DNA of 59,210 nucleotides from Actinomycetes bacterium (GCA_014190015.1 BJFT01000005.1:1-59210); one strand, 5' to 3'. Shown: positions 46,589-55,537, counted from the stretch's first letter. Translations and numbers: made by a program. Notes: generated by a model not told the origin, from the sequence alone.

Positions 46589-47726
46589 AAAAATTCTCCT
46601 AGTAACAAATGATTTTGGTCCACGCGCTGGTGGAATCGAAACTTTTGTTATTGGATTACTGGAGAGAATCAAGGGTCACGAAGTCACAGTTTTTACATCG
46701 CAACAAGGTGACACTTCTGTATATGACCAACAATGGTTAGATAAATTCGGAGTCAGAGTTGTTCGCGATAAAAGCAAGATTTTGCTCCCTTCCTGGCGCG
46801 TAACACGAGCCGCAAAAAAAATCGTTGCAGTAAAGAACATCGATGTCGTAGTTTTCGGTGCTGCGGCCCCACTTGCGTTAATGAGCCCTTCGTTACGAAA
46901 ATCCGGCGTCAAAAAAATCATCGCACTTACTCATGGTCATGAAGTGTGGTGGGCGAAAATCTTTCCATTTAAGCTCGCTATTAAACGAATTGGCAAGAAC
47001 GTTGATCACCTTACATATTTGGGTGAATTTACCCGCCAGGCAATCTCTGAAGCTCTCAGTAGAAAAAGCGCCACAGAGATGGTGAAAATCGCTCCGGGAA
47101 TAGATACTGCACACTTCATTCCTCAACCGGATGCAATGCAAAAAAGAAAAGAATTAGGGCTACAAGATAAAAAGATAATTATTAGCGTAGGTCGATTGGT
47201 GCATCGAAAAGGTCAAGACAGTCTCATACAAGCGATGCCTGCGGTCTTGAAAAAAATTCCTAACGCGCATCTCCTGTTAGTAGGTGAAGGTCCTTACAAA
47301 AAACACCTAGAAAAACTAGTGATGAGGTTATCGCTTAAACAAAATGTTACTTTTGCAGGCAGAATCATGTATGACAGATTGCCTAGTTATTTATCTGCTG
47401 CTGATCTATTCGCAATGCCATCGCGCTCAAGATTTTTTGGATTAGAAGTTGAGGGATTAGGAATTGTTTACCTTGAAGCCAGTGCTTGTGGAATTCCGGT
47501 TGTGGCAGGTAATTCAGGGGGAGCACCCGATGCGGTACTCGAAGGCGTTACTGGTTTGTGTGTTGACGGAACCAACATTGAACAGATTACAAGGGCAATA
47601 GTCGAAATCTGTAGAGATGCCGAGCGCGCATCGCATATGGGGGCAGCGGGACGTAATTGGATTGTCGATCAATGGCGATGGGATATTTGGTCTAAAGAAT
47701 TTAATGCGTTACTGGTGGAGCAATAA
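46572..47726 (+). CDS. GT4 glycosyltransferase, PimB'-like mannosyltransferase
   Basis: This 384-residue GT-B enzyme has the N-terminal donor-fold start LLVTNDFGPRAGGIETFVIGL and ALTHGHEVWWA near 120. The nucleotide-sugar domain begins near IISVGRLVHRKGQDSLIQAM, and the catalytic Glu region is FGLEVEGLGIVYLEASACG near 300. The TNDF-PR-GGI start and place next to RipC and FadD genes match PimB', which adds the second mannose to phosphatidylinositol mannoside. The ino1 gene at the right end would supply inositol. The start is GTG, overlapping the hydrolase. Confidence 0.83.
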   Translation: MENVYKKILLVTNDFGPRAGGIETFVIGLLERIKGHEVTVFTSQQGDTSVYDQQWLDKFGVRVVRDKSKILLPSWRVTRAAKKIVAVKNIDVVVFGAAAPLALMSPSLRKSGVKKIIALTHGHEVWWAKIFPFKLAIKRIGKNVDHLTYLGEFTRQAISEALSRKSATEMVKIAPGIDTAHFIPQPDAMQKRKELGLQDKKIIISVGRLVHRKGQDSLIQAMPAVLKKIPNAHLLLVGEGPYKKHLEKLVMRLSLKQNVTFAGRIMYDRLPSYLSAADLFAMPSRSRFFGLEVEGLGIVYLEASACGIPVVAGNSGGAPDAVLEGVTGLCVDGTNIEQITRAIVEICRDAERASHMGAAGRNWIVDQWRWDIWSKEFNALLVEQ

Positions 47727-48335
47727 ACCGATCTTCTTTGCAGCAATAATTGCTTGAATTCTGTTTTTTGAATCTAGTTTTCTATAGATAGATGCTAAGT
47801 GAGTTTTTACTGTTGCTTCCGTAATGAATAATTCAAGACCAATAGAACTAGCGCTTAAACCATCCGAGAGCTTTTCTAAAACCTGTATCTCGCGGGTAGT
47901 TAGAGCATTTGCCTCATGATCTTTCTTCATTACGCGGGAAATTCCTTGCGCGCTAAAGGATAAAGGCGCGATGAATGAGTGTTCAATGGCCGAAATTAAC
48001 TCTGCAAGGGGAGCGCTTTTTTCAACAAAAGCACTTGCTCCTGATTTCATAACTGTGAGCAAGAAATCTTGCGCAGGATTGAGTGTGAGAACGACAATCC
48101 CAATTCTTTCCGAGATTGAACGAGCCCATTGAACTATTTCTAAACCATTTCCATCAGGCAAAGAGAGGTCGACAACAATTACTTGAGGATTCGTATGCGC
48201 AATTTGTGCTCGGGCTTCAGAAATGCTGCCAGCTTCACCAACACAAATATGACCCGCTCGTGAGAGCGCAGCTTTTATTCCAGCACGCACGCTTTCATGA
48301 TCATCAATTACTAATACTGATAGCGGTTGCTTCAT
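47709..48335 (-). CDS. LuxR-family response regulator
   Basis: This 208-residue NarL-type regulator has a receiver domain with acidic pair VIDDHE (residues 10-13), phosphoacceptor Asp in VIVVDLSLPD (near 55), Thr in VVLTLNP and Lys in VEKSAP, followed by a LuxR helix-turn-helix (LTTREIQVLEKLSDGLSASSIG through EATVKTHLASIYRKL, about 145-200). It overlaps the kinase gene by four bases. The pair sits directly after fadD on the same strand, so it may respond to lipid or envelope state. Its 3' end overlaps the PimB'-like gene by 18 bases. Confidence 0.9.
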   Translation of the reverse strand: MKQPLSVLVIDDHESVRAGIKAALSRAGHICVGEAGSISEARAQIAHTNPQVIVVDLSLPDGNGLEIVQWARSISERIGIVVLTLNPAQDFLLTVMKSGASAFVEKSAPLAELISAIEHSFIAPLSFSAQGISRVMKKDHEANALTTREIQVLEKLSDGLSASSIGLELFITEATVKTHLASIYRKLDSKNRIQAIIAAKKIGLLLHQ

Positions 48336-48907
48336 GAAGGAATTGAAATTAAGTAATTTGTTCCTAAATCATTAGTTGACACAGTGAGCTCACTTTCGAT
48401 TGATAAGCATCGTTCCCGAATACCCTGAGTACCGAAACCAGAGGGAATGAGTGGATTGATTCCCTTTCCATTATCTCGATATGAGTAAGTGCTTCCATTC
48501 TCACTTTGTTCAATCGTAATCTCTATAACGCTAGCCCCAGAGTGCTTTACAGAGTTGCGCAGAAGTTCTCTAGAGATGGCAAGAATCTGTATTGCCACGC
48601 TTTCGGAGAGCCTGAAGTCATCCAGAGCGAGCTTTAGTTCAATGGAAGTGTGCAATTCTGCTAACAAAGTGCGAAGAGAAGTTTCTAACCCGTTTAAATC
48701 AGCACTGCGGAGATTGAATATTTCTCTGCGAACTCTTTCGATCATCGTGGAGACGGAAAAGATCAACTTACGAAGTTCGATTCTGGTGCTGGCGGGCGTA
48801 TCTACTTCAGATAGCAAGAGATCAAGCGAGTATGAAAGCGCAACAAGATCTTGTGCGATTCCATCATGTAACTCTTGAGCGATTTTTACTCGCTCAGGTT
48901 GCGTCAA
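48332..48907 (-). CDS. Sensorless cytoplasmic histidine kinase (HisKA_3)
   Basis: This is a 191-residue NarX-type kinase. Phosphoacceptor His13 lies in IAQELHDGIAQDL. The ATPase domain has the N box RELLRNSVKHS, DNGKGI and GFGTQGIRERC. There is no input domain and no membrane segment; the protein begins twelve residues before the His. It starts with TTG directly abutting the fadD stop, so it needs translation of fadD for its own. It probably phosphorylates the adjacent regulator. Sensing may come from a partner protein, or the gene has lost its sensor. Confidence 0.88.
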   Translation of the reverse strand: MTQPERVKIAQELHDGIAQDLVALSYSLDLLLSEVDTPASTRIELRKLIFSVSTMIERVRREIFNLRSADLNGLETSLRTLLAELHTSIELKLALDDFRLSESVAIQILAISRELLRNSVKHSGASVIEITIEQSENGSTYSYRDNGKGINPLIPSGFGTQGIRERCLSIESELTVSTNDLGTNYLISIPS

Positions 48908-50698
48908 TTACTTTTCAAAGAGGGCGGCAATTTCTGCTGCGAATTCTTTTCCAATCACATGGCGCTTCAATGAGAGTTTGGCTGTGAGTTGTCCACCGGC
49001 GATAGTGAAATCGGTAGGCAAAATAGTGAATTTACGAATTGATTCCGCTTTACTCACTGCTTTATTGGCTTCATCAACAGCAGTTTGAATTACAGAAATT
49101 AGGTCTGGATCATTAGCAAGATCAGCTAAGGATGCACCATCTTTCTTATTCGCAGTGATCCAGGTTTTTAGCGCATCTTGATCGATTGTGATCAAAGATG
49201 CGATAAATGGTTGGTTATCTCCAACCACCATGCACTGACTAATTAGTGGATGAGCGCGCAATCTATCTTCAAGAACGGCAGGAGCAACATTTTTTCCACC
49301 TGCAGTAACAATGAGTTCTTTCTTGCGACCAACGATGTAAAGGAATCCTTCATCATCTAACTTGCCAAGGTCGCCGGAGTGAAACCAACGTTCTCCGGAG
49401 AAAACTTCCGCGTTTGCTGCTTCATTCTTCCAATACCCCTGCATAACAATTGGACCTTTAATAAGAACTTCGCCATCTTCTGCGATTTTAATTGTTGTGC
49501 CTGGAATTGGACGACCAACAGAGCCAACCTTAATTTTGTTAGTGAGATTAAGTGTTGCGCCAGCAGTTGTTTCAGTGAGTCCATAACCTTCAAGAATTGT
49601 TATTCCTGCGCCACGATAAAAGTGCCCAAGGCGTTCTCCAAGTGGTGCTCCACCAGAAATAGCTGCTTCAACTCGACCGCCAAGACCGGTACGGATCTTT
49701 GAATAGACAAGTTTGTCGAATAAACCGTGCTTTAGACGTAGTGAAGTAGAAATTTTTCCACTTTCAATACCTTGGCTGTATGCGACTGCAATATCTGCTG
49801 CCTTTTTAAAGATTTTGCCTTTGCCAGCGGCTTCAGCTTTTGCTGCCGCGCCGTTGTAAACCTTTTCAAAAATACGGGGAACAGCAAGAACGAATGTTGG
49901 CTTAAATGAAGCTAGATCAAAAGGCAAACGACCAACAGGATCACTGCAATGTGCCAAATGTAATCCTGCCGCAACTGATCCAATTTGAACCATGCGCCCG
50001 AATACGTGTGCGACCGGTAAGAACAACAATGTTGATCCACCAGGCTTTAAGAACAAATCGCTAGCACCTTGCACAACATTTCCACACTCAGATAAGAAGT
50101 TTGAGTGTGAGAGCTGTACGCCCTTTGGTTTTCCAGTTGTTCCAGATGTATAGATAAGAGTCGCCAGTGTTTCAGGGACCAGAGAATTTCTGCGCTTTTC
50201 TATCTCTTCATCACTGATCGATGCGCCGTCGTATTCTAGAGTTGCAAGGACATTTTCTGTCATTGTCCATACGCGCTTTGTATGTGCTGGTTGGACTGTT
50301 TTTACTAAATCACGAAGAGCAGGTGTTTCAACAATAATCGCAACAGATCCTGAGTCATTTAGAATCCAATCAATCTGCTCTGCAGAAGATGTGTCATAAA
50401 TTGGAACGACACAACCACCGGCATACCAAATTGCGAAATCTAGAATCGTCCATTCGTAACGCGTACGTGACATAATCGCTACACGATCACCAACATTGAT
50501 ACCCGAAGCAATTAGTCCTTTCGCAGTGGCGCGAACTTCAGCTTCAAACTCTTTAGCAGTAACGCTTTGCCAACCGTCTCCAAGTGGACGTGAGAGCATG
50601 ATGCGTTCAGGTTCAAACCATGCACGTTCAGATACAAGGTTTGTGAGGTTTCCAGCGCTGGCAATTGGCACGATGGCCGGGATTGAGATCTCGTTCAT
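48908..50698 (-). CDS. Long-chain fatty-acid-CoA ligase (FadD15-like)
   Basis: This 596-residue adenylate-forming enzyme activates fatty acids with ATP and CoA. The P-loop YTSGTTGKPKGVQLSH is near residue 190, GYGLTETTAG near 376, the hinge-region GDLGKLDDEGFLYIVGRKKELI near 447, and a C-terminal domain with the catalytic Lys near GGQLTAKLSLKR. It resembles the mycobacterial FadD15 gene located near PimB'. TAGCGT seven bases before the ATG on the minus strand suggests a leaderless transcript running through the kinase and regulator genes. Confidence 0.92.
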   Translation of the reverse strand: MNEISIPAIVPIASAGNLTNLVSERAWFEPERIMLSRPLGDGWQSVTAKEFEAEVRATAKGLIASGINVGDRVAIMSRTRYEWTILDFAIWYAGGCVVPIYDTSSAEQIDWILNDSGSVAIIVETPALRDLVKTVQPAHTKRVWTMTENVLATLEYDGASISDEEIEKRRNSLVPETLATLIYTSGTTGKPKGVQLSHSNFLSECGNVVQGASDLFLKPGGSTLLFLPVAHVFGRMVQIGSVAAGLHLAHCSDPVGRLPFDLASFKPTFVLAVPRIFEKVYNGAAAKAEAAGKGKIFKKAADIAVAYSQGIESGKISTSLRLKHGLFDKLVYSKIRTGLGGRVEAAISGGAPLGERLGHFYRGAGITILEGYGLTETTAGATLNLTNKIKVGSVGRPIPGTTIKIAEDGEVLIKGPIVMQGYWKNEAANAEVFSGERWFHSGDLGKLDDEGFLYIVGRKKELIVTAGGKNVAPAVLEDRLRAHPLISQCMVVGDNQPFIASLITIDQDALKTWITANKKDGASLADLANDPDLISVIQTAVDEANKAVSKAESIRKFTILPTDFTIAGGQLTAKLSLKRHVIGKEFAAEIAALFEK

Positions 50699-50705
50699 GC
50701 GGCTA

Positions 50706-50711
50706 ACGCTA
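50706..50711 (-). promoter_or_regulatory. Probable -10 element for leaderless fadD-kinase-regulator mRNA
   Basis: On the minus strand TAGCGT is followed by seven bases and the ATG at 50698. Confidence 0.45.
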
Positions 50712-50752
50712 GCGCGAACGGGTTATTTTGTGGAAGAGGGGTTACTTAACGG

Positions 50753-50758
50753 TAGCCT
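50753..50758 (+). promoter_or_regulatory. Probable -10 element for leaderless SRPBCC mRNA
   Basis: TAGCCT is followed by six bases and the ATG at 50765. It decides between that ATG and a GTG at 50759. Confidence 0.5.
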
Positions 50759-50764
50759 GTGCCC

Positions 50765-51202
50765 ATGAGCGAATTAAGCACTTCAACAATCACGATTGAC
50801 GCACCAATTGATGCGGTTCGAGCCATCCTCTTTGATTTGGCCGCCTATCCCACCTGGTCAACTGCGATTAAGAGCGCAGAAGTTAAAGCCACCGATAATC
50901 AAGGTCGAGCGACAAGTCTCAAGGTTTCTATTGATGCGGGAATGATGAAAGACCGCGTGCTGCTTAATTACGACTGGAGCGCAGCGCCAGATCGTCTTGA
51001 ATTTTCTCTCGAGGATGCAGACCTCCTAACTGCGATGAATGGCGCATACATAACTAAGGCAATCGATGCGGATACAACTTCAGTGACATATGAATTAGGT
51101 GTTGAAGTTTCAATGCCAATTCCAGCGATGATGCGTACAAAAGCTGAGAAAGCGACGATTGATCAAGCACTCGCGCAACTTAAAGAACACGCTGAAAACT
51201 AA
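50765..51202 (+). CDS. SRPBCC / polyketide cyclase-like protein
   Basis: This 145-residue START/SRPBCC-fold protein has the beta-strand pattern STITIDAPIDAVRAILFDLAAYPTWS at the N-terminus and a long C-terminal helix ending in DQALAQLKEHAEN. The hydrophobic cavity of this fold binds lipids or polyketides; no catalytic residue is evident. It lies between fadD and glucokinase as in mycobacteria (Rv2185c region) and Streptomyces, where its function is unknown. The promoter supports the ATG at 50765 over the GTG at 50759. Confidence 0.85.
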   Translation: MSELSTSTITIDAPIDAVRAILFDLAAYPTWSTAIKSAEVKATDNQGRATSLKVSIDAGMMKDRVLLNYDWSAAPDRLEFSLEDADLLTAMNGAYITKAIDADTTSVTYELGVEVSMPIPAMMRTKAEKATIDQALAQLKEHAEN

Positions 51203-51220
51203 CTCTCGTATCTGACACCT

Positions 51221-52165
51221 ATGTCGCTAACTATTGGAATTGACGTTGGTGGCACCAAGTTATTAGGTGGAGTTGTAGACGCTGAAGGTAATGTCCTCAC
51301 GCACATTCGAAGCGAAACCCCGCGTGAAGGTGGACGCAAACTTACTCAGAGAATTGCAGATCTCGCCAAAGAGTTAATCGCAGATCACTCTATTCAAGCA
51401 GTTGGATTATCTGCTGCAGGTTTTGTTTCTTCAGATCGAAAAACAATGCTCGCTGCTCCAAATATTGCAGATTGGAATGGCGTTAATCTCGATAAAGAAT
51501 TGCGCGAACTAATTGGCTTGCCAGTAATAATTGAAAACGATGCCAATGCAGCAGCGTGGGGTGAAGCAAAGTTTGGAGCAGGCAAGAATCAAGATCACGT
51601 CATGTTGCTAACTATTGGTACGGGTATTGGTGGAGGATTAGTTGTTAACGGGGATCTTCATCGTGGAGCATTTGGAGTGGCTGCAGAGTTTGGACATTTA
51701 CGTGTAGTTCCAGAGGGACATTTGTGTGGATGCGGTGCACGTGGATGCTTTGAACAATACGCCTCCGGCAATGCATTGCTGCGCCATGCACGCGAAGCAA
51801 TTGCTGCTAGTCCAGAATTAGCGCGAAACTTATTAGCGCGCGGTGATGGAAGCGTTAATGGATTAACCGGAACTGCAGTCACAGATGCAGCTCGCGAAGG
51901 CGATCCGGTAGCACTTGCAGCATTTAATACGACAGCGCAATGGCTGGGTGCGGGTATTGCATCACTCAGCGTAATTCTTGATCCTCGTTGTGTAATCATC
52001 GGCGGGGGAGTAATCGATGCAGGAGATATCTTGCTTAAGCCAACTCGCGAAGCAGTCGCTCGATACATGCCATTTGCAGGCAAGCATCCTTATCCAGAAA
52101 TTATTTCAGCAGCCCTTGGGAATAAAGCTGGGCTAATTGGCGTATCTGACTTAGCTAGACGCTAA
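51221..52165 (+). CDS. glk: ROK family glucokinase
   Basis: This 314-residue ROK kinase phosphorylates glucose with ATP. The phosphate loop is GIDVGGTKLLGGVVD (residues 5-19), the sugar-binding and catalytic site ENDANAAAWGEAKFG (near 106) with the base Asp, and the zinc motif CGCGARGCFEQYASG (near 168) with its His upstream. It feeds glycolysis and, through glucose-6-phosphate, Ino1. The stop directly abuts the convergent oxidoreductase stop with no spacer. Confidence 0.92.
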   Translation: MSLTIGIDVGGTKLLGGVVDAEGNVLTHIRSETPREGGRKLTQRIADLAKELIADHSIQAVGLSAAGFVSSDRKTMLAAPNIADWNGVNLDKELRELIGLPVIIENDANAAAWGEAKFGAGKNQDHVMLLTIGTGIGGGLVVNGDLHRGAFGVAAEFGHLRVVPEGHLCGCGARGCFEQYASGNALLRHAREAIAASPELARNLLARGDGSVNGLTGTAVTDAAREGDPVALAAFNTTAQWLGAGIASLSVILDPRCVIIGGGVIDAGDILLKPTREAVARYMPFAGKHPYPEIISAALGNKAGLIGVSDLARR

Positions 52166-53149
52166 TCATTCAGATGGGTATTTCAATCCAATTTTGCTTC
52201 TGACCTGATCCATCAACTCCATTATTTCTAAAGTGTGTTTGTGAGTTAGATGCTCAGATTCGTATTTTCCGCTGCGAACAACTCTTTCAAATTCAATTGC
52301 TTGCTCACGTAAACCATGGCCCTGATAGCTAATTGGATATTCAGTCGTTCCACCTTCATACAAATGAACACGCATGCTTGCGGGGTTATAAAAAGTTCGA
52401 TCTATTTCTAACCAACCGTTTACTCCAGAGATCACTGCGCGGCATGGTGTCTGCGCAATCATTGTTGTTGAAAGAATTGCTTGAGCGCCCGATGCATACG
52501 TAAAGAGCATGGATGTGGATGCATCAACACCTTTATCTGTCATAACAGCCGCAGCTTGAATACTCGTCGGAACTCCCAGGACCATGTGCGCAAATGAAAC
52601 CGGATAGATTCCAAGATCTAATAGTGCGCCACCTGCCAAAGATGGTTCGATTAATCTAGGAATTCCTTGATCTGCTAAACGTTGACCGTGATCTGCAGTG
52701 ACACTGATTATTTCGCCGAGCACACCGCTGGCAAGAATTTTTCGAACATCGAAAATATGCGGCAAAAAACGCATCCACATTGCTTCAAGTAGAGCTACGT
52801 TGTTATGTATCGAGGCTTCAACCATCTGACGAGCTTCTGAGGAATTGATTGAAAATGGTTTTTCACACAAAACTGGCTTACCTGCATTAAGTGCTAGAAC
52901 AGTATGTGTAACGTGCATTGGATGTGGAGTTGCAACATAAATAGCATCGATATCCGGATCTGCAACAAGTTCTTCGTAGCTGCCATATGCAGCACAACCT
53001 GGAAATTCCATCGAGAAGTCTTCAGCACTCTCTTTAGTTCTGGAACCAACAGCTGCAACGATGTGATTGTTTAGAAATGTTAGGTCACGAGCAAAAGCTC
53101 GGGCGATTCCACCGGTGCCGAGAATTCCCCATTTAAATTCTTGACTCAT
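52166..53149 (-). CDS. Gfo/Idh/MocA family oxidoreductase
   Basis: This 327-residue NAD(P) enzyme has the Rossmann start WGILGTGGIARAFARDL and the EKP motif in VLCEKPFSINSSEA near 95, followed by the alpha/beta substrate domain with GGALLDLGIYP near 170. It resembles the trans-dihydrodiol / glucose-fructose oxidoreductase branch. The substrate is probably a sugar or cyclitol, but cannot be fixed; inositol dehydrogenase is a related possibility. It overlaps the small upstream gene by one base. Confidence 0.88.
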   Translation of the reverse strand: MSQEFKWGILGTGGIARAFARDLTFLNNHIVAAVGSRTKESAEDFSMEFPGCAAYGSYEELVADPDIDAIYVATPHPMHVTHTVLALNAGKPVLCEKPFSINSSEARQMVEASIHNNVALLEAMWMRFLPHIFDVRKILASGVLGEIISVTADHGQRLADQGIPRLIEPSLAGGALLDLGIYPVSFAHMVLGVPTSIQAAAVMTDKGVDASTSMLFTYASGAQAILSTTMIAQTPCRAVISGVNGWLEIDRTFYNPASMRVHLYEGGTTEYPISYQGHGLREQAIEFERVVRSGKYESEHLTHKHTLEIMELMDQVRSKIGLKYPSE

Positions 53150-53430
53150 TACAACTCCACTCCGTCATCTCGGTTGTTTTCATGTCGTAGCCATCGTTTA
53201 ATCGCAATGCGAGCACTCTGAATAAAATTTCTTAATCCTGGCCACGATGGATTTGGTTCTTGAAAGTGGTTCTCATCGAGAGCGGAAGCTTTTTCCAAAT
53301 CATCTAAATATGTATTTGGTGTGGATTGATCCAGTGACAAACCAGCAACCATAGATTCAAACTCTGAGTTGATGAGATCCATCTCATCATCGCTTGGATC
53401 CTTTGGTGCTGGGGTATCGCTCACGCTCAA
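53149..53430 (-). CDS. Hypothetical acidic protein
   Basis: This 93-residue protein is strongly acidic over the first 60 residues (DPSDDEMDLINSEFESMVAGL) with a basic helix near the C-terminus (FIQSARIAIKRWLRHE). There is no signal peptide or membrane segment. It is co-oriented with and overlaps the oxidoreductase gene by one base, which supports a real gene. The start may be TTG 53430 or GTG 53424. I do not recognise the family; comparable small acidic proteins occur at this spot in other Actinobacteria. Confidence 0.65.
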   Translation of the reverse strand: MSVSDTPAPKDPSDDEMDLINSEFESMVAGLSLDQSTPNTYLDDLEKASALDENHFQEPNPSWPGLRNFIQSARIAIKRWLRHENNRDDGVEL

Positions 53431-53507
53431 ATAGTGGCACAGTGGCAGGTATCCACTAAATTAGGAGCAGACATTTCGAGTGTATTTCTAGAAAGAGCGG
53501 AGTGAAG

Positions 53508-54203
53508 ATGAATGTAAATAATCTTCCATACGGGGTTCTCCGCGCATTCCTGACTCCATTTCTAATGCTGGCTTTTCGCCCAAAGGTAAAAGGTCTGCGA
53601 AATGTTCCGGCTAATGGTCCAGTAATCATCGCCAGCAATCACTTATCTTTTAGCGATTCAATCTTTATGCCTCTCGTTGTTCCTCGCAAAGTAACTTTCC
53701 TCGCCAAATCTGAATATTTCACTTCACCTGGACCTAAGGGATTGCTCAAGAAGTTAACCTTTATTGCATTGGGGCAAGTTCCAGTTGATCGCTCCGGTGG
53801 ACGTCGAAGCGAAGCTGCCCTCATCACCGGGTTACAGGTTTTAGCAAAGAATGAATGCTTAGGTATTTATCCCGAAGGGACTCGCTCGCCAGATGGGCGT
53901 CTATATAAAGGAAGAACTGGAATTGCACGTATAGCAATTGAATCTGGCGCTCCAATTATTCCTGTTGCAATGTTTAACACAGAAAAGATTCAACCAACAG
54001 GAAAAGTTATTCCAAAGATTATGCGCGTGAAAATGGTCTTTGGAGAGCCGATGTTTTTTGAGGGCGACTCATCTGATTTATTGTATTTACGTGATGTTAC
54101 AGATCAAATCATGAAAAAGATTCAAGAGTTATCTGGTCAAGAGTATGTAGATATTTATGCAAGTCGGAGAAAAGATGAACTAAAGGATGAATCAGAGGAT
54201 TAA
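53508..54203 (+). CDS. 1-acyl-sn-glycerol-3-phosphate acyltransferase (PlsC-like)
   Basis: This 231-residue enzyme makes phosphatidic acid. The acyltransferase motifs are NHLSFSD (near 46, the HX4D site), VDRSGGRRSEAA near 90, YPEGTRSPDG near 122 and the final substrate-site VPVAMF near 150. One N-terminal hydrophobic segment may tether it to the membrane. GGAG at 53499-53502 fits the ATG at 53508 better than the GTG at 53502. Its stop shares TTAA with the convergent nuclease gene. Confidence 0.92.
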   Translation: MNVNNLPYGVLRAFLTPFLMLAFRPKVKGLRNVPANGPVIIASNHLSFSDSIFMPLVVPRKVTFLAKSEYFTSPGPKGLLKKLTFIALGQVPVDRSGGRRSEAALITGLQVLAKNECLGIYPEGTRSPDGRLYKGRTGIARIAIESGAPIIPVAMFNTEKIQPTGKVIPKIMRVKMVFGEPMFFEGDSSDLLYLRDVTDQIMKKIQELSGQEYVDIYASRRKDELKDESED

Positions 54204-54877
54204 CTCTCTAGTTCTCTTCGTTGCACCAAATAATTACAGGTTGGACACTTTGGCCCCGCATCAGGAAAGTCACCTTCTAGGACATTAATTAAATCTTCGA
54301 TTAGCGCCATGAATTGAGCTTCGTCACGTTCGACCGGCAAGTAATGCTGAGCAGCAAAAAATCCTTGTTTTTCTTTGATATCAAAAGCTGCATTTGGATT
54401 CCATACGAGTAATCCCATGGTTGCAACACTGACGGCATTGCCTTGCAAAGGATTTTCCAGGGAGTGTGCATACGCCTCAAGTTGAGGTGCATAAAACTCG
54501 CCGTTATCTCGAGAGCTATCTGAAACTTTGCAATCAATAAGTGCAACAGTGCCATCTTCATTGGCTGCCACTAAGTCGTACTTGCCACGAATGTGCCATC
54601 TAGTTTCAAAACCATTGATTTTCATTGGTTTGCTCTTTACCCAGCCACCCCACTGTGTAACTTTTCCTGGACGAAGCGATGGGTCGATGTCCTGCATTGA
54701 TGCACCGCGAAAATGTTTCTCTTGTAAATCAGCCAAAGTCCCTACCAATGGAAACGCTCCAGGCATCGTTACCTTGAACCAGTATTTGATCCATAAACAT
54801 CTTTTGCATGTAGATAAACCAAATGTGAGATCAGATGGTGAGATGAATTCGGTCGCGGGCGCTGCTGGCTTTTTCAT
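54200..54877 (-). CDS. PD-(D/E)XK nuclease family protein with flanking Cys pairs
   Basis: This 225-residue protein of the RecB/Cas4-like nuclease fold has Asp in RGKYDLVAAN (near 98), the D-x-K part in VALIDCKVSDS (near 112), and QLEAYAH (near 130), giving the metal site. Two Cys (STCKRCLW, near 22 and 25) precede the domain and two (CPTC, near 214-217) follow it, like the cluster ligands of Cas4 and AddB. No cas or rec genes are nearby. Its role in repair or RNA/DNA processing is unknown. It follows the LysE gene by 15 bases on the same strand. Confidence 0.78.
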   Translation of the reverse strand: MKKPAAPATEFISPSDLTFGLSTCKRCLWIKYWFKVTMPGAFPLVGTLADLQEKHFRGASMQDIDPSLRPGKVTQWGGWVKSKPMKINGFETRWHIRGKYDLVAANEDGTVALIDCKVSDSSRDNGEFYAPQLEAYAHSLENPLQGNAVSVATMGLLVWNPNAAFDIKEKQGFFAAQHYLPVERDEAQFMALIEDLINVLEGDFPDAGPKCPTCNYLVQRRELES

Positions 54878-54892
54878 GAATCTATCTTCTCG

Positions 54893-55537
54893 CTAATCAC
54901 TGACAATTGCCGCGATTAGAACTGATATTCCAAGAATTATCATCACTATTCCACCTGTTGCGCGTAGTTTCTCTAATCTTTTGGCATCAGTGGCTAACCA
55001 TTGCCGCGCAGTTCCGGCCAACAAGCCCCATGTGCCATCTGAGATAAATGCCAAGATTGAAAATACTGCTCCGAGAAATATTAGTTGCAGAGCGACGTTA
55101 CCTCTGTCGCGATCTACGAATTGCGGCAACACAGCAGCGTAAAAAACTAACCCTTTTGGATTAAGCGCACCAACCCAAAACCCATCGCGCATAGATCGTG
55201 CGATTCCAGGTGCAGCATCTCCTTGGTTGCGCATATCTTCAGCGTGAATTTTTCTCTGCCGAATTGCTTCTACTCCTAAGTACATAAGATACAAACTGCC
55301 GCCCCATTGAATAGCGGCGTATGCAAGATCTGATCTTTGAAGTATTGGACCTAATCCGACCGCCACAAGTGTTGAAAGTGCAAAAGCACCTGTGACATTT
55401 CCAGCGACTGTAAAAACGGCTGTCTTTCGGCCCCAAGCAATAGCTCGAGCAATTACAAACAAAACACTTGGACCTGGCGCCAAGATGATTACCATCGCGG
55501 CCACGATGTATTCAGGTAGCCGCGATGGAATCACCAT
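54893..55537 (-). CDS. LysE family exporter
   Basis: This 214-residue membrane protein has about six helices. PGPSVLFVIARAIAWGRKTAV near 20 and GFWVGALNPKGLVFYAAVLPQF near 115 are LysE/RhtB family marks. It probably exports an amino acid or a derivative. On the minus strand TAAGAT stands six bases before the ATG, so it probably has its own leaderless transcript despite the close upstream permease stop. Confidence 0.9.
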   Translation of the reverse strand: MVIPSRLPEYIVAAMVIILAPGPSVLFVIARAIAWGRKTAVFTVAGNVTGAFALSTLVAVGLGPILQRSDLAYAAIQWGGSLYLMYLGVEAIRQRKIHAEDMRNQGDAAPGIARSMRDGFWVGALNPKGLVFYAAVLPQFVDRDRGNVALQLIFLGAVFSILAFISDGTWGLLAGTARQWLATDAKRLEKLRATGGIVMIILGISVLIAAIVSD

